Positions 46,535 to 57,737 of a stretch of DNA of 64,000 bases are shown here, one piece after another (positions within the stretch are counted from its first letter, which is position 1; every line of letters starts with the position of its first letter). Made by a program: the position numbers and the translations under genes. The stretch lies in NCBI GenBank assembly GCA_000242815.2, contig AHHB01000037.1:248001-312000 (forward strand), given 5' to 3'. The stretch comes from Janthinobacterium lividum PAMC 25724 (lineage in GTDB: Bacteria; Pseudomonadota; Gammaproteobacteria; Burkholderiales; Burkholderiaceae_D). The notes beneath the pieces were generated by a model that ran no database searches, had not been told where the DNA came from, and saw nothing but the letters and a program-made list of their open reading frames with translations.

Positions 46535-46645
46535 GATAAGATTGGATTCGATTGGAAGCAGGTTCACAGCGGAGTTGTAGACAGCGCCCCAAATACAACG
46601 CCAGGGCCGCCAGCAGAGCACTATTCTAACAAAGGTCTGATTCAC

Positions 46646-48733
<2,088 letters not shown>

Positions 48734-48744
48734 GCGCCAGCAAT

Positions 48745-48782
48745 GGTGTCGGATAACGGCGCTTCGCGTCGAATCCGACACC
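48745..48782. repeat. REP-like hairpin downstream of uvrB
   Basis: GGTGTCGGAT (48745-48754) pairs perfectly with ATCCGACACC (48773-48782) around an 18-base GC-rich loop with its own small hairpin (GGCGCTTCGCGTC). This TGTCGGAT...ATCCGACA form is a common extragenic palindrome in proteobacteria. There is no T-run, so it is not a standard terminator. Confidence 0.7.
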
Positions 48783-49041
48783 TGCAGATCAGTCGTCCCC
48801 TGCACGGTCAGCTGCGGCATGCACAGCACGGCTACCGCAGCGCGCAGCGCGCGACGAATACTTCAGTGACGAAATCAGGTACGGCTGCACGGAAGGCCGG
48901 TACAGCGCCAGCAGGGCCCTGCAATACGCCGCCAGTGACCGCTAGCGTCGCCTACTGATCGTCACTGACTGCGGCGCGTGCCGACAAGCCCAGCATCAAG
49001 AACAACATTCCCAGCGTGCATCGCCACATTGTTCTTTCCCT
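48783..49041. other. Intergenic region without a supported gene
   Basis: A 71-codon frame (48743-48958) overlaps the hairpin, lacks a ribosome-binding site and looks non-protein. Nothing else is visible between uvrB and the convergent SdpI-like gene. Confidence 0.4.
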
Positions 49042-49698
49042 TCAGTGAATGTCCAGTTGGTCTTTGTCGAGCCGCTTGTAGTGCAGCAATGAGTACAGGA
49101 TGACCAGTGGCACCCATGCCAGCGCCAGCACCAGCAACAACCAGCCCGGGGCGCCCAGTGCCAGTGCACCGAGCCCCAGCAGACCGCTACCGACCATCAG
49201 CCGCGCCGCCAGCCGGTGCGTGGCATACCAGACGCGCTCGCTGGCCAGCGTCCACGGCGTACGGATACCGAAAAAGAAATTGCGGCGCACCTTGCCCATC
49301 GGATTGCCCATCAGTACCAGCATCAGCAACAGCCCGGCCGGCACCGCGCTCGATATCGGCACCGCCATGCCCATGGCGCTGGCCAACACCAGGCCATGCA
49401 CGTACGCGAGCAGGCCCAGCACGACGACGAAGCTGTAATAAAAGGTGGGCGCGAACGGCTGCACTTCGAAGCGCTGCGGCGACAGCGATGGCAGCAGCAA
49501 AGCCAGCAGCAGGATGAAGGCCATCAGGCCCGGCCCCAGCAGCCACAGCACCGCGCGCGGCGCGTAGTCGTCCACCTCGCCCCGGTAATTCCAGTGTATC
49601 GCCACCACATCGGGCAACTGCGGCCAGGCGTACACAGTGGCCGCACAGACGGCCGCGATCATCAACAGGCTCAGGGCGATAAAGCGCGCTTTCATCAT
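49042..49698 (-). CDS. SdpI/DUF1648-family membrane protein
   Basis: A 218-aa protein with about six transmembrane helices. The N-terminal DUF1648 signature LPDVVAIHWNYRGEVDDYAPR and the C-terminal SdpI-like block NPMGKVRRNFFFGIRTPWTLASERVWYATHRLAARL are clear. In Bacillus SdpI gives immunity to the toxin SdpC and controls SdpR; in proteobacteria the role is unproven. The ATG at 49698 overlaps the stop of the ArsR-type regulator gene and uses its AAGGAG, so the two are translationally coupled. Confidence 0.9.
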   Translation of the reverse strand: MMKARFIALSLLMIAAVCAATVYAWPQLPDVVAIHWNYRGEVDDYAPRAVLWLLGPGLMAFILLLALLLPSLSPQRFEVQPFAPTFYYSFVVVLGLLAYVHGLVLASAMGMAVPISSAVPAGLLLMLVLMGNPMGKVRRNFFFGIRTPWTLASERVWYATHRLAARLMVGSGLLGLGALALGAPGWLLLVLALAWVPLVILYSLLHYKRLDKDQLDIH

Positions 49699-49979
49699 TT
49701 TCTCTCCTTGTGGTCGGTATCGGTCAGGTCCAGCATCCACGCCAGCACATCTTGCAGTACGGTGGTGTTGAGGCCATACCAGATGGTCTGGCCTTCGCGC
49801 CGGCGCGTGATCAGGTCGGCATCGGCCAGCACCGAAAAATGGTGCGACATGGTCGGCTTGCTCATGTCAAAACGGGCGGCCAGGTCGCCGGCCGTCATTT
49901 CTCCGGCCCGCAGCAGTCGCAGGATTTCGCGCCTTGCAGGGTCGGCAATCGCCTTGAAGGCACTGTTGGCGGCATTCAT
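49695..49979 (-). CDS. ArsR-family repressor (SdpR-like)
   Basis: A 94-aa winged-helix repressor. AIADPARREILRLLRAGEMTAGDLAARFDMSKPTMSHHFSVL is the SdpR/ArsR DNA-binding domain, and the C-terminal VLAWMLDL helix resembles SdpR. No Cys metal-site motif is present, so it is probably not a metal sensor. It is paired with the SdpI-like gene and preceded by a palindrome that is its likely operator. Confidence 0.92.
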   Translation of the reverse strand: MNAANSAFKAIADPARREILRLLRAGEMTAGDLAARFDMSKPTMSHHFSVLADADLITRRREGQTIWYGLNTTVLQDVLAWMLDLTDTDHKERK

Positions 49980-49997
49980 ATTAAGATAAACGTCTAA

Positions 49998-50013
49998 TTA
50001 GATAGTTATCTAA
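49998..50013. promoter_or_regulatory. Palindromic operator upstream of the SdpR-like gene
   Basis: TTAGATAGTTATCTAA is a perfect 7-2-7 inverted repeat located 19 bases before the ATG, in an AT-rich stretch unlike its surroundings. It is a good candidate site for autoregulation. Confidence 0.7.
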
Positions 50014-50123
50014 CTATAGAAACAACTGCGGCATGGGTCAAGCGTTTTTCAGCACTAGCGCCGGGCATACGACGGCCGGGGCAAGATTCCCGCCCCTGCT
50101 CTCGGACCCAGTCCGGCAGCGCC

Positions 50124-50621
50124 CTACTCCGGCAGCGAATAGTCGATGTCGTAGACGTGCTGGCCGTTTTCAATGCGCATGGCCAGGGTGCCGCTGATGC
50201 CCGTCAGTTGCCCGCTGCCGGAATACGGCACGATGACGAGACTCAGCTCCTGCCTGCCGTCGGCCATGATGCCGACATGCTGTACCACGAAGCTGCCCTC
50301 TTTGCCCTGCAGGACACCCGTGATGGCTTCCATGGCGACATAGCCTGCCGCGCCTTCGGTATCGCTCACGGCGTTGAGCATCTGCCCCGTGGCAGTGGCG
50401 ACCAGGTCGCCCGCATACACCTTGTCAAGCAGCACCCTTCCCAAGCTCGTGCGCCCCGCGCGTTGCGGCGTCGTCGCCGGCGTCATGCTGATGCTAAAGT
50501 TTCCCGTGGCGTGCGCGTGCATGCGATGATCTTTCTCTGTAGACGAGGCGGCGCCGGCTGGCGCCACCGATGATAGACAATATGCGGCCAGCATCAGGCC
50601 CGACCAACTGCGTGATTTCAT
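50124..50621 (-). CDS. Exported DUF3224-family protein
   Basis: A 165-aa protein with a signal peptide (GLMLAAYCLSSVAPAGA). The DUF3224 beta-barrel features are GNFSISMTPA near the mature N-terminus, LDKVYAGDLVATATGQML, YVAMEAITGVLQGKEGSFVVQHVG and the end GTLAMRIENGQHVYDIDYSLP. The function of the family is unknown. The start at 50621 was chosen; the upstream extension is low-complexity shadow. It is divergent from the AraC-type regulator, its probable controller. Confidence 0.88.
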   Translation of the reverse strand: MKSRSWSGLMLAAYCLSSVAPAGAASSTEKDHRMHAHATGNFSISMTPATTPQRAGRTSLGRVLLDKVYAGDLVATATGQMLNAVSDTEGAAGYVAMEAITGVLQGKEGSFVVQHVGIMADGRQELSLVIVPYSGSGQLTGISGTLAMRIENGQHVYDIDYSLPE

Positions 50622-50677
50622 GATTGCCTTCCGGTCAATGCGAGAGGGCCAGCTTAAGGCCGTGCCGGAGAAAAATA

Positions 50678-51520
50678 TTGGATAAAGCCGACAGCGCGGC
50701 CAATCTGCTCGATGTGCGGGCGCAGGCACCGAAAGGCATCGTCGATCCACAGGCGGCGGCGCGCCGGATACGCCTGGCGACCTATCCGCCGCCTGCCGCA
50801 CTGGCGCCGTTCGTCGAGTATTGCTGGGTGGTCGAATGGGACAGGCGGGGCTGCGCACCGGAGACGCAACGCGTGCTGCCATATCCGAACGCCCACCTGG
50901 TTTTCGATGCAGGGCACAGCGCCATTCATGGCGTGGTGCGCGGCGCCTTTGACAGGCCTTTGATCGGTGCGGGTAAGGTATTGGGCGTGCGTTTCGCGCC
51001 GGGCGGCCTGCGCCCGTTCATCACGCAGCCACTGTCAAGCTTCACCGACACGACCATCGCAGCCGATGCGCTGCTGGGCATGCCGGCAGCGCAAGCCGAG
51101 GCGCGGGTACTAGGCAAGTCCGACGATCTGGCGATGGTGGCGCAGGCACAGGAACTGCTGCTGGCAAAACTGCCGCAAGTCGATGCTGCTGCACTGCTGG
51201 CCGCCCGCCTGACTGCCGCGGCAGCGGCCCACAACGGTCCGGCGAGTGTGGCGCAACTGTGTGAAAAAATGGCCATTGGCGAACGCAGGCTGCAGCGCCT
51301 GTTCGCCGACTACGTAGGCGTGCCGCCGAAATGGGTCATCCAGCGCTACCGCCTGCAAGAGGCGATCTGGCGCCTGGCGCAGCCCGATGCACCCGACCTG
51401 GCCAGCCTGGCGCATGCACTGGGTTTTTTTGACCAAGCCCATTTCAGCCGCAGTTTTGCACAGCTGGTGGGCAGCACGCCGCTCGACTATCGCCGCTCGC
51501 AGCTGCCCAAGCCTGCCTAG
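50678..51520 (+). CDS. AraC-family transcriptional regulator
   Basis: A protein of about 280 aa. The N-terminal DUF6597-type sensor domain (YPPPAALAPFVEYCWVVEW, LGVRFAPGGLRPF) is followed by an AraC DNA-binding domain (CEKMAIGERRLQRLFADYVGVPPKWVIQRYRLQEA, HALGFFDQAHFSRSFAQLVGSTPLDYR). I prefer the TTG at 50678 (GGAG seven bases upstream) to a start at 50624, but the site is uncertain. It probably regulates the divergent DUF3224 gene. Confidence 0.88.
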   Translation: MDKADSAANLLDVRAQAPKGIVDPQAAARRIRLATYPPPAALAPFVEYCWVVEWDRRGCAPETQRVLPYPNAHLVFDAGHSAIHGVVRGAFDRPLIGAGKVLGVRFAPGGLRPFITQPLSSFTDTTIAADALLGMPAAQAEARVLGKSDDLAMVAQAQELLLAKLPQVDAAALLAARLTAAAAAHNGPASVAQLCEKMAIGERRLQRLFADYVGVPPKWVIQRYRLQEAIWRLAQPDAPDLASLAHALGFFDQAHFSRSFAQLVGSTPLDYRRSQLPKPA

Positions 51521-51525
51521 CTGGC

Positions 51526-52503
51526 CTAGCTGGCCGCCTTGACGTCGTCCATATAGGCGCCGATGATGCTGGCGAAATCGGCGTCCGCCGTCAAACCCAG
51601 CGCTGCGGCGCGGGCCGTATCCCAGGCGCCGGGCCAGCTCTTGACGATGCGCTCGATGGCGGGATCGGGCGCGTAGCTGATGCGGGCCACGACATCGGCG
51701 CCAGCGACTTGCTCCAGCGCGGCGATCATTGCGCCCACGCTGACCGACAGCCCCGGCAAGTTCACCGTGCGGCTGGCGCCGAAGGATGCGCCCGCCAATT
51801 CGTGCCCGGCGATCAGGGAGGCGATGGCGCCGCGCGGCGACAGCAGCCACAGACGCAGATCGGTGGCCACGGGGCAGACGCAAGCGTCGCCGTTCAACGG
51901 TTCACGGATGATGCCGCTGGCGAACGACGATGCTGCCTTGTTCGGCTTGCCCGGACGCACGCTGATGGTTGGCAGGCGCAGCACGCGGCCATCGACAAAG
52001 CCGCGGCGGCTATAGTCGTTGAGCAACAATTCGCCGATGGCCTTTTGCGCGCCATATGACGACTGGGGATTCAGGGCCGTCGTATCTTGCACCACCTCGG
52101 GCAGCTGGCCGCCATACACGGCCACGGAGCTGGTAAACACGACCTTCGGTTTGTGCCCCAGTTCGCGGCAGATATCGAGCAGCAAACGCGAGGCATCAAG
52201 GTTGATGCGCATGCCCAACTCGAAATCGGCTTCGGCCTGGCCGCTGACGATGGCCGCCAGGTGGAAGATCGAGCTGGTCTGCGTGTCGATGGTGGCGCGC
52301 ATCAGGGCGCCGTCGGCGATATCTCCCGTGACGACTTTCACGCGGGCGTCATTGAAATCATGCGCGGCCACCACATCGACCAGCACCAGCTCGCTGATCG
52401 TTTGCAATTGGCCGTGGCTGTCCGTCAGCTGGCCCTGGGCCAGCAACTGGCGCGCCAGGCGCTGCCCCAGGAAACCGGCACCGCCGGTGATCAATACTCT
52501 CAT
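51526..52503 (-). CDS. denD: D-erythronate dehydrogenase
   Basis: A 325-aa extended short-chain dehydrogenase. The Rossmann motif GGAGFLG, SSVAVYGG and the catalytic YxxxK in SSYGAQK are present. Sequence and operon context match DenD, which oxidises D-erythronate to 2-dehydro-D-erythronate with NAD+. It is the last gene of the tetronate operon (otnI 11 bases upstream). Confidence 0.9.
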   Translation of the reverse strand: MRVLITGGAGFLGQRLARQLLAQGQLTDSHGQLQTISELVLVDVVAAHDFNDARVKVVTGDIADGALMRATIDTQTSSIFHLAAIVSGQAEADFELGMRINLDASRLLLDICRELGHKPKVVFTSSVAVYGGQLPEVVQDTTALNPQSSYGAQKAIGELLLNDYSRRGFVDGRVLRLPTISVRPGKPNKAASSFASGIIREPLNGDACVCPVATDLRLWLLSPRGAIASLIAGHELAGASFGASRTVNLPGLSVSVGAMIAALEQVAGADVVARISYAPDPAIERIVKSWPGAWDTARAAALGLTADADFASIIGAYMDDVKAAS

Positions 52504-52514
52504 GTGATATCTCC

Positions 52515-53306
52515 TTATCTGTTCGAATTATTCAAGTAGGGCGCGAGCCAGCCCAGGCCATCTTCGGTGCGCCCGCGCGGACGGTACTCGCAGCCAATCC
52601 AGCCTTCGTAGCCCAGCTCATCGAGCAGCCTGAATAAATACGCGTAATTGACTTCGCCATCGTCCGGCTCATGGCGTGCCGGAACGCTGGCGATCTGCAC
52701 GTGGCCGATACCATCGACATTGTTCTGGAACGTCATGGCGATATCGCCCTCGACAATCTGCGCGTGGTAAAAATCCATCTGCACCTTGACGTTGGGCGCG
52801 CCCGACTCCAGGCGCAGTGCATGGCCCTGCGCCTGCCTGACGAGGAAATAGCCAGGCATGTCGCGCCCGTTGATGGGCTCGATCAAGAGTTCAATGCCAT
52901 GCTCGCCCACGGCCTTGGCCGCGTACTTCAAATTGGCCAAATAGGTGGCGCGGTGCAGCGCGAGGTCGGCACCGACGGGCAGCAGGCCGGCCATCATGTG
53001 CACGCGTGGCGTGCCCAGCGCCAGCGCATACTCGATGCCACGCGCCACGCCGGCGCGAAACTCCGCTTCGCGGCCCGGCAGCGAGGCAATGCCACGCTCA
53101 CCGGCCGCCCAGTCGCCCGGAGGCAGGTTGAACAGCACGTTCTGCAAACCATGCTGGCGCAACCAGCCGGCCACTTCCTGCGGCGCGTAATCGTAAGGAA
53201 ACAGGAATTCGACGGCCTGGAAACCCGCTTGCGCGGCGGCGGCGAAGCGCTGCGGGAAAGGCACTTCGTTGAACATCATGGTCAGATTGGCGGCAAAACG
53301 GGGCAT
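52515..53306 (-). CDS. otnI: 2-oxo-tetronate isomerase
   Basis: A 263-aa TIM-barrel protein of the hydroxypyruvate isomerase family. [17 protein letters not shown] at the start, [16 protein letters not shown] (metal-ligand Glu), QMDFYHAQ and [16 protein letters not shown] (second Glu) are conserved. It converts 2-dehydrotetronate to 3-dehydrotetronate. It lies between otnC and denD in the operon. Confidence 0.92.
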   Translation of the reverse strand: MPRFAANLTMMFNEVPFPQRFAAAAQAGFQAVEFLFPYDYAPQEVAGWLRQHGLQNVLFNLPPGDWAAGERGIASLPGREAEFRAGVARGIEYALALGTPRVHMMAGLLPVGADLALHRATYLANLKYAAKAVGEHGIELLIEPINGRDMPGYFLVRQAQGHALRLESGAPNVKVQMDFYHAQIVEGDIAMTFQNNVDGIGHVQIASVPARHEPDDGEVNYAYLFRLLDELGYEGWIGCEYRPRGRTEDGLGWLAPYLNNSNR

Positions 53307-53324
53307 GCGTATCTCCTGGATTTC

Positions 53325-53990
53325 TTATATGTCGAGTTTGAAGGTGTGTTTCAGGTCCGCGATCTGTTGCGCGTCGAGCGGGCGCGTGGGCACGTCGCGC
53401 AGCAGCAGGAATAGCTTGGCCGTCTCTTCCAGTTCCTCGGCCGCATACACGGCCGCTTCCAGGCTGCTACCCGAGACCACAGGACCGTGGTTGGCCAACA
53501 GCACGGCCGAATGCTTGCGGGCCATGGCGCCAATCGCGCCCGCCAGCGCCGGGTCACCCGGACGGTGGTAAGGTAGCAGCGGCAAACGCCCCACTTTCAT
53601 CACAAAGTAGGGCGTGAGCGGCGGGATGCAATCGTCATGATTCAGGCCACACATGCACGACACGGCCGCCGAATGGGTCGAATGCAAATGCACGATGGCG
53701 CCCGCGCCGGCGCGCTCCTGGTACATGGCGCGGTGCAAAAATGCCTCCTTCGAGGGCGGCGCGCCGCTCAGCAACTTGCCGTCCCAGTCCAGCTTTGACA
53801 GTTGAGCGGGATCGAGCCGCCCCAGGCTGGCGTTCGTCGGCGTGAGCAGCCAGCCATCGGACAGACGCACGCTCAGGTTGCCGCTGCTGCCCGCCGTCAA
53901 GCCCCGCTCGAACAGCGACTTGCCAAAATCGACGATCTGCTCGCGCTGGCGCATTTCTTCTGCAGAAGTATGAATCGCAGCGACACTCAT
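53325..53990 (-). CDS. otnC: 3-oxo-tetronate 4-phosphate decarboxylase
   Basis: A 221-aa class II aldolase/adducin-fold enzyme. GNLSVRL, the metal-binding HLHSTHSAAVS, and LLANHGPVVSG are visible, with the catalytic acid region in PPSKEAFLH. It decarboxylates 3-dehydrotetronate 4-phosphate to dihydroxyacetone phosphate. The start overlaps the otnK stop. Confidence 0.92.
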   Translation of the reverse strand: MSVAAIHTSAEEMRQREQIVDFGKSLFERGLTAGSSGNLSVRLSDGWLLTPTNASLGRLDPAQLSKLDWDGKLLSGAPPSKEAFLHRAMYQERAGAGAIVHLHSTHSAAVSCMCGLNHDDCIPPLTPYFVMKVGRLPLLPYHRPGDPALAGAIGAMARKHSAVLLANHGPVVSGSSLEAAVYAAEELEETAKLFLLLRDVPTRPLDAQQIADLKHTFKLDI

Positions 53991-55288
53991 GCCAGCACCT
54001 GCCAGGCTTTGCTGAAGAAATCGACCGTGCCAAAATTGCCGGACTTGAGGGCCAGCAGCAAAGGCGCCCTGTCATCGCCGCACGGCGCAGGCAAGGCTTG
54101 CGTCCAGGGCACGCCAGGGTCGATCTCGGGGCCGATGCGCAAGCCCGCCACGCCCAAGGCCTTGACGACGGCGCCCGAGGTTTCACCACCAGCGACGATC
54201 AACTGGCCCACGCCGAGGCGCACCAGCCCTTGCGCAATGGCGGCCAGGGTTTCCTCGACGAGGGCGCCGGCGCGCTCGACACCGAGCTGTGCCTGCACGG
54301 CGCGCACGGCGTCCGGCGTGGCCGTGGCATAGACCAGGACAGGGCCTTGCGCCAGGTGCGCGCCAGCCCACGCCAAAGCCTGTTCCACCACGCCAGCGGC
54401 TACCTCGCCACCTGCCGCCAACTGCAAGGGATCGATGTGGAATGACGGTGCGCGCTCGCGCAAGTGTGCCACCTGCTGCTGCGTGGCCACCGAGCAGCTG
54501 CCCGAAATCACGGCGCGAAAACCGCAGGCCGGCGGCAAGCGCCCGGCCTGGCCCGCAGGCGACGGCGACAACTGACCCCGCTGGCGGAAATTTTGCGGCA
54601 GTCCCAGCGCGATGCCGGAGCCGCCCGTAATCAGTTTCAAGTCGGCGCAGGCCGCGCCGATGGCTTCCAGGTCGCGGTTCGAGACGGCATCGACGACGGC
54701 AAAGTGGCAGCCCTGGCCGCGCAATTCCGTAAAGCGCTGGGCAATGGCGGCGGCGCCCTTCTCCACGACGGAGAAGTTGGCCAAGCCCACTTTTGATGCC
54801 ACCTGCTGCTGCAGCACGCGCACCAGGTTCGAATCGGTCATCGGCGTCAAGGGATGGTCGCGCATGCTCGACTCGGCCAGCGGCACCTCACCGACGAACA
54901 GATTGCCCTTGTAGATGGTGCGGCCATTCGCCGGGAACGCCGGGCAGGCAATCGTGAAGTCCGTGTCAAGCGCCCGCATCAAGGCCTCGGCCACGGGACC
55001 GATATTGCCGCGCGGCGTGGAGTCGAACGTGGAGCAGTACTTGAAGTAAAACTGGCGGCAGCCCGCCTGCTGCAGCCAGGCCAGCGCGGCCAGCGATTCG
55101 GCCACCGCTTCTTCAGGCGCATTCGTGCGCGACTTGAGGGCGATGACGACCGCATCGACATCGTCAGGTGGTGGCCCTTGCGGCACGCCAATCAACTGCA
55201 CCGTGCGCATGCCGGCCTTGACCAGCATGCCGGCCAGGTCGGTGCCACCCGTGAAGTCATCGGCGATACAACCCAGTAGTACAGTCAT
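53987..55288 (-). CDS. otnK: 3-oxo-tetronate kinase
   Basis: A 433-aa DUF1537-family kinase. The N-terminal sugar-binding signature GCIADDFTGGTDLAGML and the C-terminal nucleotide-binding block (VGQLIVAGGETSGAVVKALG) are complete. It phosphorylates 3-dehydrotetronate at O4 with ATP. It overlaps otnC by four bases, and a 21-base gap separates it from ltnD. Confidence 0.93.
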   Translation of the reverse strand: MTVLLGCIADDFTGGTDLAGMLVKAGMRTVQLIGVPQGPPPDDVDAVVIALKSRTNAPEEAVAESLAALAWLQQAGCRQFYFKYCSTFDSTPRGNIGPVAEALMRALDTDFTIACPAFPANGRTIYKGNLFVGEVPLAESSMRDHPLTPMTDSNLVRVLQQQVASKVGLANFSVVEKGAAAIAQRFTELRGQGCHFAVVDAVSNRDLEAIGAACADLKLITGGSGIALGLPQNFRQRGQLSPSPAGQAGRLPPACGFRAVISGSCSVATQQQVAHLRERAPSFHIDPLQLAAGGEVAAGVVEQALAWAGAHLAQGPVLVYATATPDAVRAVQAQLGVERAGALVEETLAAIAQGLVRLGVGQLIVAGGETSGAVVKALGVAGLRIGPEIDPGVPWTQALPAPCGDDRAPLLLALKSGNFGTVDFFSKAWQVLA

Positions 55289-55309
55289 GATTGTTCCTTC
55301 TTGATTCAG

Positions 55310-56209
55310 TTAAGCTTTCGCTGGCAATGTAATTCCAGGGAAAAGCTTGATGACGGCGCAATCGTCCTCGCCGCCAAAACCGGCGGCCGACGCCTGCATG
55401 AACATCTGGTGCGCGGTAGCCGACAACGGTAATGGGAAGACGCTTTTTTTTGCGAAATCGAGCACGATGCCCAGGTCTTTCACGAAGATGTTCACGGCCG
55501 ATAGCGGCGTGTAGTCGCCCTTGAGGATATGCGGCACGCGGTTCTGGAACATCCAGGAACTGCCGGCGCTGTTCGAAATGACTTCGTACAGGGCGTCCGG
55601 ATCGCAGCCGGCACGCAGGCCCAGCGCCATCGCTTCGGCGGCGGCGGCGATGTGCACGCCGGCCAGCAGCTGGTTGATCATCTTCACCTTCGAGCCCTGC
55701 CCCGGCTGCTCACCCAGGCGATACAGCTTGGCGCAAATGGCATCGAAAACACCGCTGCATGCGTCAAACGCGTCCGGCGCGCCAGCCGCCATCACCGACA
55801 TTTCGCCCGAGGCTGCCTTTGCCGCACCACCGGAAATGGGCGCATCGATGAAGCGCAGCCCCATCGCCGCCAGACGCGCGCCGAGCGCTTCGGCAAATTC
55901 CGGCGCCACGGTAGCGCAAGCGATCACCACGCTGCCCGGCGCCAGGGCAATGGCCGCACCGTGCTCGCCAAACAGCACGTTCTCGGTCTGCTGCGCATTG
56001 ACGACGACGATCAGCAGTGCCTGCACCTGCGCCGCGAGTGCAGCCGGCGAGGCGGCAGCATGGGCGCCCAAATCCACCAGCTTTTGCACGGCCTCAGGGC
56101 GCACGTCGCAAACTTGCACTGCAAAACCGGCGCGCAGCAGCGATTGCGCGATGCCCATGCCCATGGCGCCCAGGCCGATCACACCCACTTTTTCGATTAT
56201 TGCAGTCAT
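55310..56209 (-). CDS. ltnD: L-threonate dehydrogenase
   Basis: A 299-aa beta-hydroxyacid dehydrogenase. It has the Rossmann motif GVIGLGAMGMGIA, substrate loop DAPISGGAAKAASG, catalytic Lys in GSKVKMINQLL, and the C-terminal helical domain (KDLGIVLDFAKK). It oxidises L-threonate to 2-dehydro-L-erythronate. The start at ATG 56209 was chosen rather than the GTG at 56221, which lies at the MFS stop. Confidence 0.92.
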   Translation of the reverse strand: MTAIIEKVGVIGLGAMGMGIAQSLLRAGFAVQVCDVRPEAVQKLVDLGAHAAASPAALAAQVQALLIVVVNAQQTENVLFGEHGAAIALAPGSVVIACATVAPEFAEALGARLAAMGLRFIDAPISGGAAKAASGEMSVMAAGAPDAFDACSGVFDAICAKLYRLGEQPGQGSKVKMINQLLAGVHIAAAAEAMALGLRAGCDPDALYEVISNSAGSSWMFQNRVPHILKGDYTPLSAVNIFVKDLGIVLDFAKKSVFPLPLSATAHQMFMQASAAGFGGEDDCAVIKLFPGITLPAKA

Positions 56210-56221
56210 TATTTGCTCCAC

Positions 56222-57550
56222 TTATTTATTGACGAGCTTGGCCGGCACCCGCATGATGATGAAGGCGCCAAACACGAGGATGCCGGCCAGCAGGTAGATG
56301 GCGATATCGGTCGACTGCGTCAAGTCCTTGATCGAACCGATCATGTAGGGCGCTGCGAAACCGGCCAGATTACCCACTGAATTGATGGCGGCGATACCGG
56401 CAGCGGCTGAAACGCCACCGAGGAAGGCCGTCGGCAAGCTCCAGAACATGGGCGAAGCAGCCAGGATGCCACCGGCGGCGATCGCCAGGAAGAAGATGGC
56501 CCAGCCCGTATTGTTGGCGCCAGCGAGCGCGCTGCAGACGATGGCAGCGGCGCCCACCACCAGCGGGATGGCCATGTGCCAGCGCCGTTCGCGGTATTTA
56601 TCCGAGCTGCGGCCCAGCAGTATCATCGACGCCACGGCCACCGAATACGGAATCGCCGTAAACAAGCCGATATTGAGCACGCCCGTCACGCCGGCCGCCT
56701 TGATCAGGCTGGGCAGCCAGAAGGTCAGCGAATACTGGCCCATCACGCAGCAGAAGTAAATCAGGGCCATGACCCAGATACGCGGGTCCGAGAACATGGC
56801 GCGGATCGACGGGTGCGCTACCTTGCCTTGCGCTTCCGTGGCGATGCGCTGCTCAAGGATGACTTTTTCCTCTTCCGTCAGCCACTTCGCGGCGCGGATG
56901 CTGTTGTCCAGGAACAGCAGCACGGCCACGCCCATCAGTGCGGCGGGAATCGCTTCGAGCACGAACATCCACTGCCAGCCCGCATAGCCGTGCCAGCCGG
57001 CGAAGGCTTCCATGATCCAGCCCGACAGCGGGCCGCCGATCAAGCCGGCCACGGGAATGGCGGCCATGAAGGTGCACACCATGCGCGCGCGGCGCTCGGA
57101 CGGATACCAGTAGGTCAAATACAGAATGATGCCGGGAAAGAAGCCCGCCTCAGCGATGCCGAGCAAGAAGCGCATGACGTAGAACTGTGTCGGCGTGGTG
57201 ACGAACATGAAGGCGCCAGAGATGACGGCCCAGGTGATCATGATGCGCGCGATCCACACGCGCGCGCCGATCTTGTGCAGCATGACGTTGCTGGGAACTT
57301 CAAACAGGAAGTAGCCAAGGAAGAACACACCCGCGCCCAGGCCATACACGGTTTCGGAAAACTGCAGGTCGGCCAGCATTTGCAGCTTGGCGAAGCCCAC
57401 GTTAACGCGGTCGAGGTAAGCGACGATGTAGCACAGCATGAGGAAGGGAATGATGCGCCAGGTCACCTTGCGGTAGACGGCGTCGTCGATGCGTTTCTGG
57501 CTTGCGGGCGCGCCTGCCGGCTGCCCTGGCAATGCTTGCGATACTTCCAT
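56222..57550 (-). CDS. MFS transporter (anion:cation symporter family), probable tetronate uptake
   Basis: A 442-aa, twelve-helix major facilitator of the ACS family (GudP/TtuB-like). KVTWRIIPFLMLCYIVAYLDRVNVGFAKL, GVFFLGYFLFEVPSNVML and GIAEAGFFPGIILYLTYWYPSERRARM are the family blocks. As the first gene of the operon it most likely imports L-threonate or D-erythronate (inference from context). The promoter at 57643-57671 lies about 95 bases upstream. Confidence 0.92.
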   Translation of the reverse strand: MEVSQALPGQPAGAPASQKRIDDAVYRKVTWRIIPFLMLCYIVAYLDRVNVGFAKLQMLADLQFSETVYGLGAGVFFLGYFLFEVPSNVMLHKIGARVWIARIMITWAVISGAFMFVTTPTQFYVMRFLLGIAEAGFFPGIILYLTYWYPSERRARMVCTFMAAIPVAGLIGGPLSGWIMEAFAGWHGYAGWQWMFVLEAIPAALMGVAVLLFLDNSIRAAKWLTEEEKVILEQRIATEAQGKVAHPSIRAMFSDPRIWVMALIYFCCVMGQYSLTFWLPSLIKAAGVTGVLNIGLFTAIPYSVAVASMILLGRSSDKYRERRWHMAIPLVVGAAAIVCSALAGANNTGWAIFFLAIAAGGILAASPMFWSLPTAFLGGVSAAAGIAAINSVGNLAGFAAPYMIGSIKDLTQSTDIAIYLLAGILVFGAFIIMRVPAKLVNK

Positions 57551-57642
57551 GCTAGTCTCCTGATCACTGAGGAATCGACCGTGCCGGGTTTTTATGGTCC
57601 ACCGATGGTGGCTGGCAACTTGTCTAGAATTTGTATGGGTGT

Positions 57643-57671
57643 ATATTATGTGTGTGTTTTGTGTGTGTCAA
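57643..57671 (-). promoter_or_regulatory. Sigma70 promoter of the tetronate operon
   Basis: On the minus strand TTGACA (57671-57666), a 17-base CA-rich spacer and TAATAT (57648-57643) make a near-consensus promoter directed at the MFS gene. A palindrome TATATTCCATATA (57676-57688) sits just upstream and may be a binding site for the divergent GntR regulator. Confidence 0.75.
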
Positions 57672-57737
57672 GCTGTATATTCCATATAATGGTGGGCAAG
57701 CAAGCCCCACAAAATCGTTAGCGCAAGGATGCACCCG

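Noticed and set aside
46535..46645. Possible LexA box upstream of uvrB
   Set aside because: uvrB is SOS-regulated in E. coli, but no CTGT-N8-ACAG palindrome is visible in this interval.
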